NCBI GenBank assembly: GCA_946534775.1
Contig: CAMNCZ010000075.1
Location: 1 to 6,127 of the forward strand
DNA from: an uncultured Eubacteriaceae bacterium
Lineage (GTDB): Bacteria > Bacillota > Clostridia > Lachnospirales > CAG-274
Direction: 5' to 3'
DNA: 6,127 bases
The notes below the pieces were generated by a model. It had not been told where the DNA came from. It did not search any database and saw nothing but the letters and a program-made list of their open reading frames with translations. This document shows positions 5,514 through 6,127 of the stretch, piece after piece. The first letter of the stretch is position 1. Each line of letters starts with the position of its first letter. The translations under genes and the position numbers were made by a program.

Positions 5514-6127
5514 ATGAAACGTAATATAAAAATCTTTTTAAGTTCTATGTTAGTGGCTGCAATGTCATTAACATCAATAACATCTTCCGTGCCTTTCGGT
5601 ACAATAGGTGCGGTGGAAGTTGAGGCAGCAGATTCCGATTTTGCTTGGAGTATGAATGAAACTGCATTGACGGATGATAACGCTGAAGCTTATGCAGAAA
5701 ATGCTATAATGTTAGACAATGAGTTTGCAACTGTGACAGCGGGTCAAAAACTTTCGTACAAAAAAGGTACCATATCTGTAAACGGGCGAGATTATACCGG
5801 ATATGTTGTTACAAACAGCATCAGCGCAACCGTAGATGGTGTTAATGTGCGTAAAGTGTATGAAATAACCGCAAAGAAAGATTGTGTTGTAACTATGGAC
5901 GCTCGTGTTAACGCGAATAAGGTAAACTATGTCTTTGTTAATAACACAAAAAAACAAACATACCCCGTAAGCGGTTCTGCCGCAAGTGCTGCCGAAGACT
6001 ATACCGACACATTTGTACTTAAAAAAGGCGATGTTGCTGTATTTGGCGGTGCAGGTACAAATCCTATGTTATATGGATTAAATTTTTCCGAAGTAGCCGG
6101 AGGCACTGTTACTCTTATTAAAAACGA
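5514..6127 (+). CDS. secreted protein of unknown function, 3' end outside window
   Basis: The frame is open for 204 codons and is cut by the window edge. Residues 1-38 look like a Sec signal peptide: a basic start (MKRNIK), a hydrophobic core at about 7-27, and a likely cleavage site near VEVEA-ADSD (after residue 38 or 39). No lipobox cysteine is seen. The mature part has a single cysteine (C124) and many alternating hydrophobic, Thr, Val, Asn and Gly residues, as in beta-sandwich domains. Residues 163-191 (YTDTFVLKKGDVAVFGG and then GTNPMLYGLNFS) remind me of carbohydrate-associated beta domains in clostridial polysaccharide-degrading enzymes such as pectate lyases. That is only a resemblance from memory, and no catalytic motif is visible. 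Codons are more A/T-ending than in the rnf genes. It has its own promoter, and there is no sign of a link to Rnf. Confidence 0.8.
   Translation, partial: MKRNIKIFLSSMLVAAMSLTSITSSVPFGTIGAVEVEAADSDFAWSMNETALTDDNAEAYAENAIMLDNEFATVTAGQKLSYKKGTISVNGRDYTGYVVTNSISATVDGVNVRKVYEITAKKDCVVTMDARVNANKVNYVFVNNTKKQTYPVSGSAASAAEDYTDTFVLKKGDVAVFGGAGTNPMLYGLNFSEVAGGTVTLIKN

Noticed and set aside
5712..5957. Open frame of 81 codons on the - strand within the secreted-protein gene
   Set aside because: It is antisense to a frame with a clear promoter, ribosome binding site and signal peptide, and shows no features of its own.
1..6127. CRISPR array, insertion sequence, tRNA or rRNA
   Set aside because: I found no spaced direct repeat series, transposase frame, long terminal inverted repeats, or tRNA or rRNA signature in the window.

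Overview
The window holds one complete six-gene operon for the Rnf membrane complex (ferredoxin:NAD+ oxidoreductase), in the order rnfC-rnfD-rnfG-rnfE-rnfA-rnfB, followed by a strong intrinsic terminator and the 5' part of a separately promoted gene for a secreted protein that runs off the right edge. Everything supported reads on the + strand. The rnfCDGEAB order, the long cysteine-rich RnfB, the AAGGAGG ribosome binding sites, the AT-rich intergenic DNA and the Gram-positive style signal peptide all point to an anaerobic Firmicute of the class Clostridia, perhaps a gut Oscillospiraceae or Ruminococcus-like bacterium. The genus is a guess.

Layout: bases 1-301 are AT-rich non-coding DNA with a C-rich tract (94-115), two short perfect inverted repeats (146-156, 166-179), a plausible but not consensus promoter (about 203-232) and a leader with the rnfC ribosome binding site. 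Bases 302-5272 are the rnf genes, packed with overlaps of 1-11 nt or gaps of 14-17 nt, each with its own Shine-Dalgarno sequence. A 12-bp stem terminator lies at 5292-5323. Bases 5324-5513 carry a repeated 9-mer, an extended -10 promoter (TGGTATAAT) and a purine-rich leader. From 5514 an open frame of 204 codons encodes an exported protein of unknown function.

How the genes work together, from knowledge of the family: RnfB takes electrons from reduced ferredoxin through its iron-sulfur clusters. They pass through the membrane subunits RnfA and RnfE, which share a [2Fe-2S] cluster held by paired cysteines (visible here as C25/C113 in RnfA and C25/C109 in RnfE), and through the covalently bound FMNs of RnfG and RnfD. 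RnfC finally reduces NAD+. The energy is used to pump Na+ or H+ out of the cell; the sequence read by eye does not say which ion. All the expected cofactor residues are present, so the complex looks functional. The flavin transferase ApbE, needed to load FMN on RnfG and RnfD, is not in this window.

I did not find a clearly new system. The points most worth a second look are the unidentified secreted protein and its promoter region, the candidate operator sites upstream of rnfC, and small deviations in the flavin site of RnfD.
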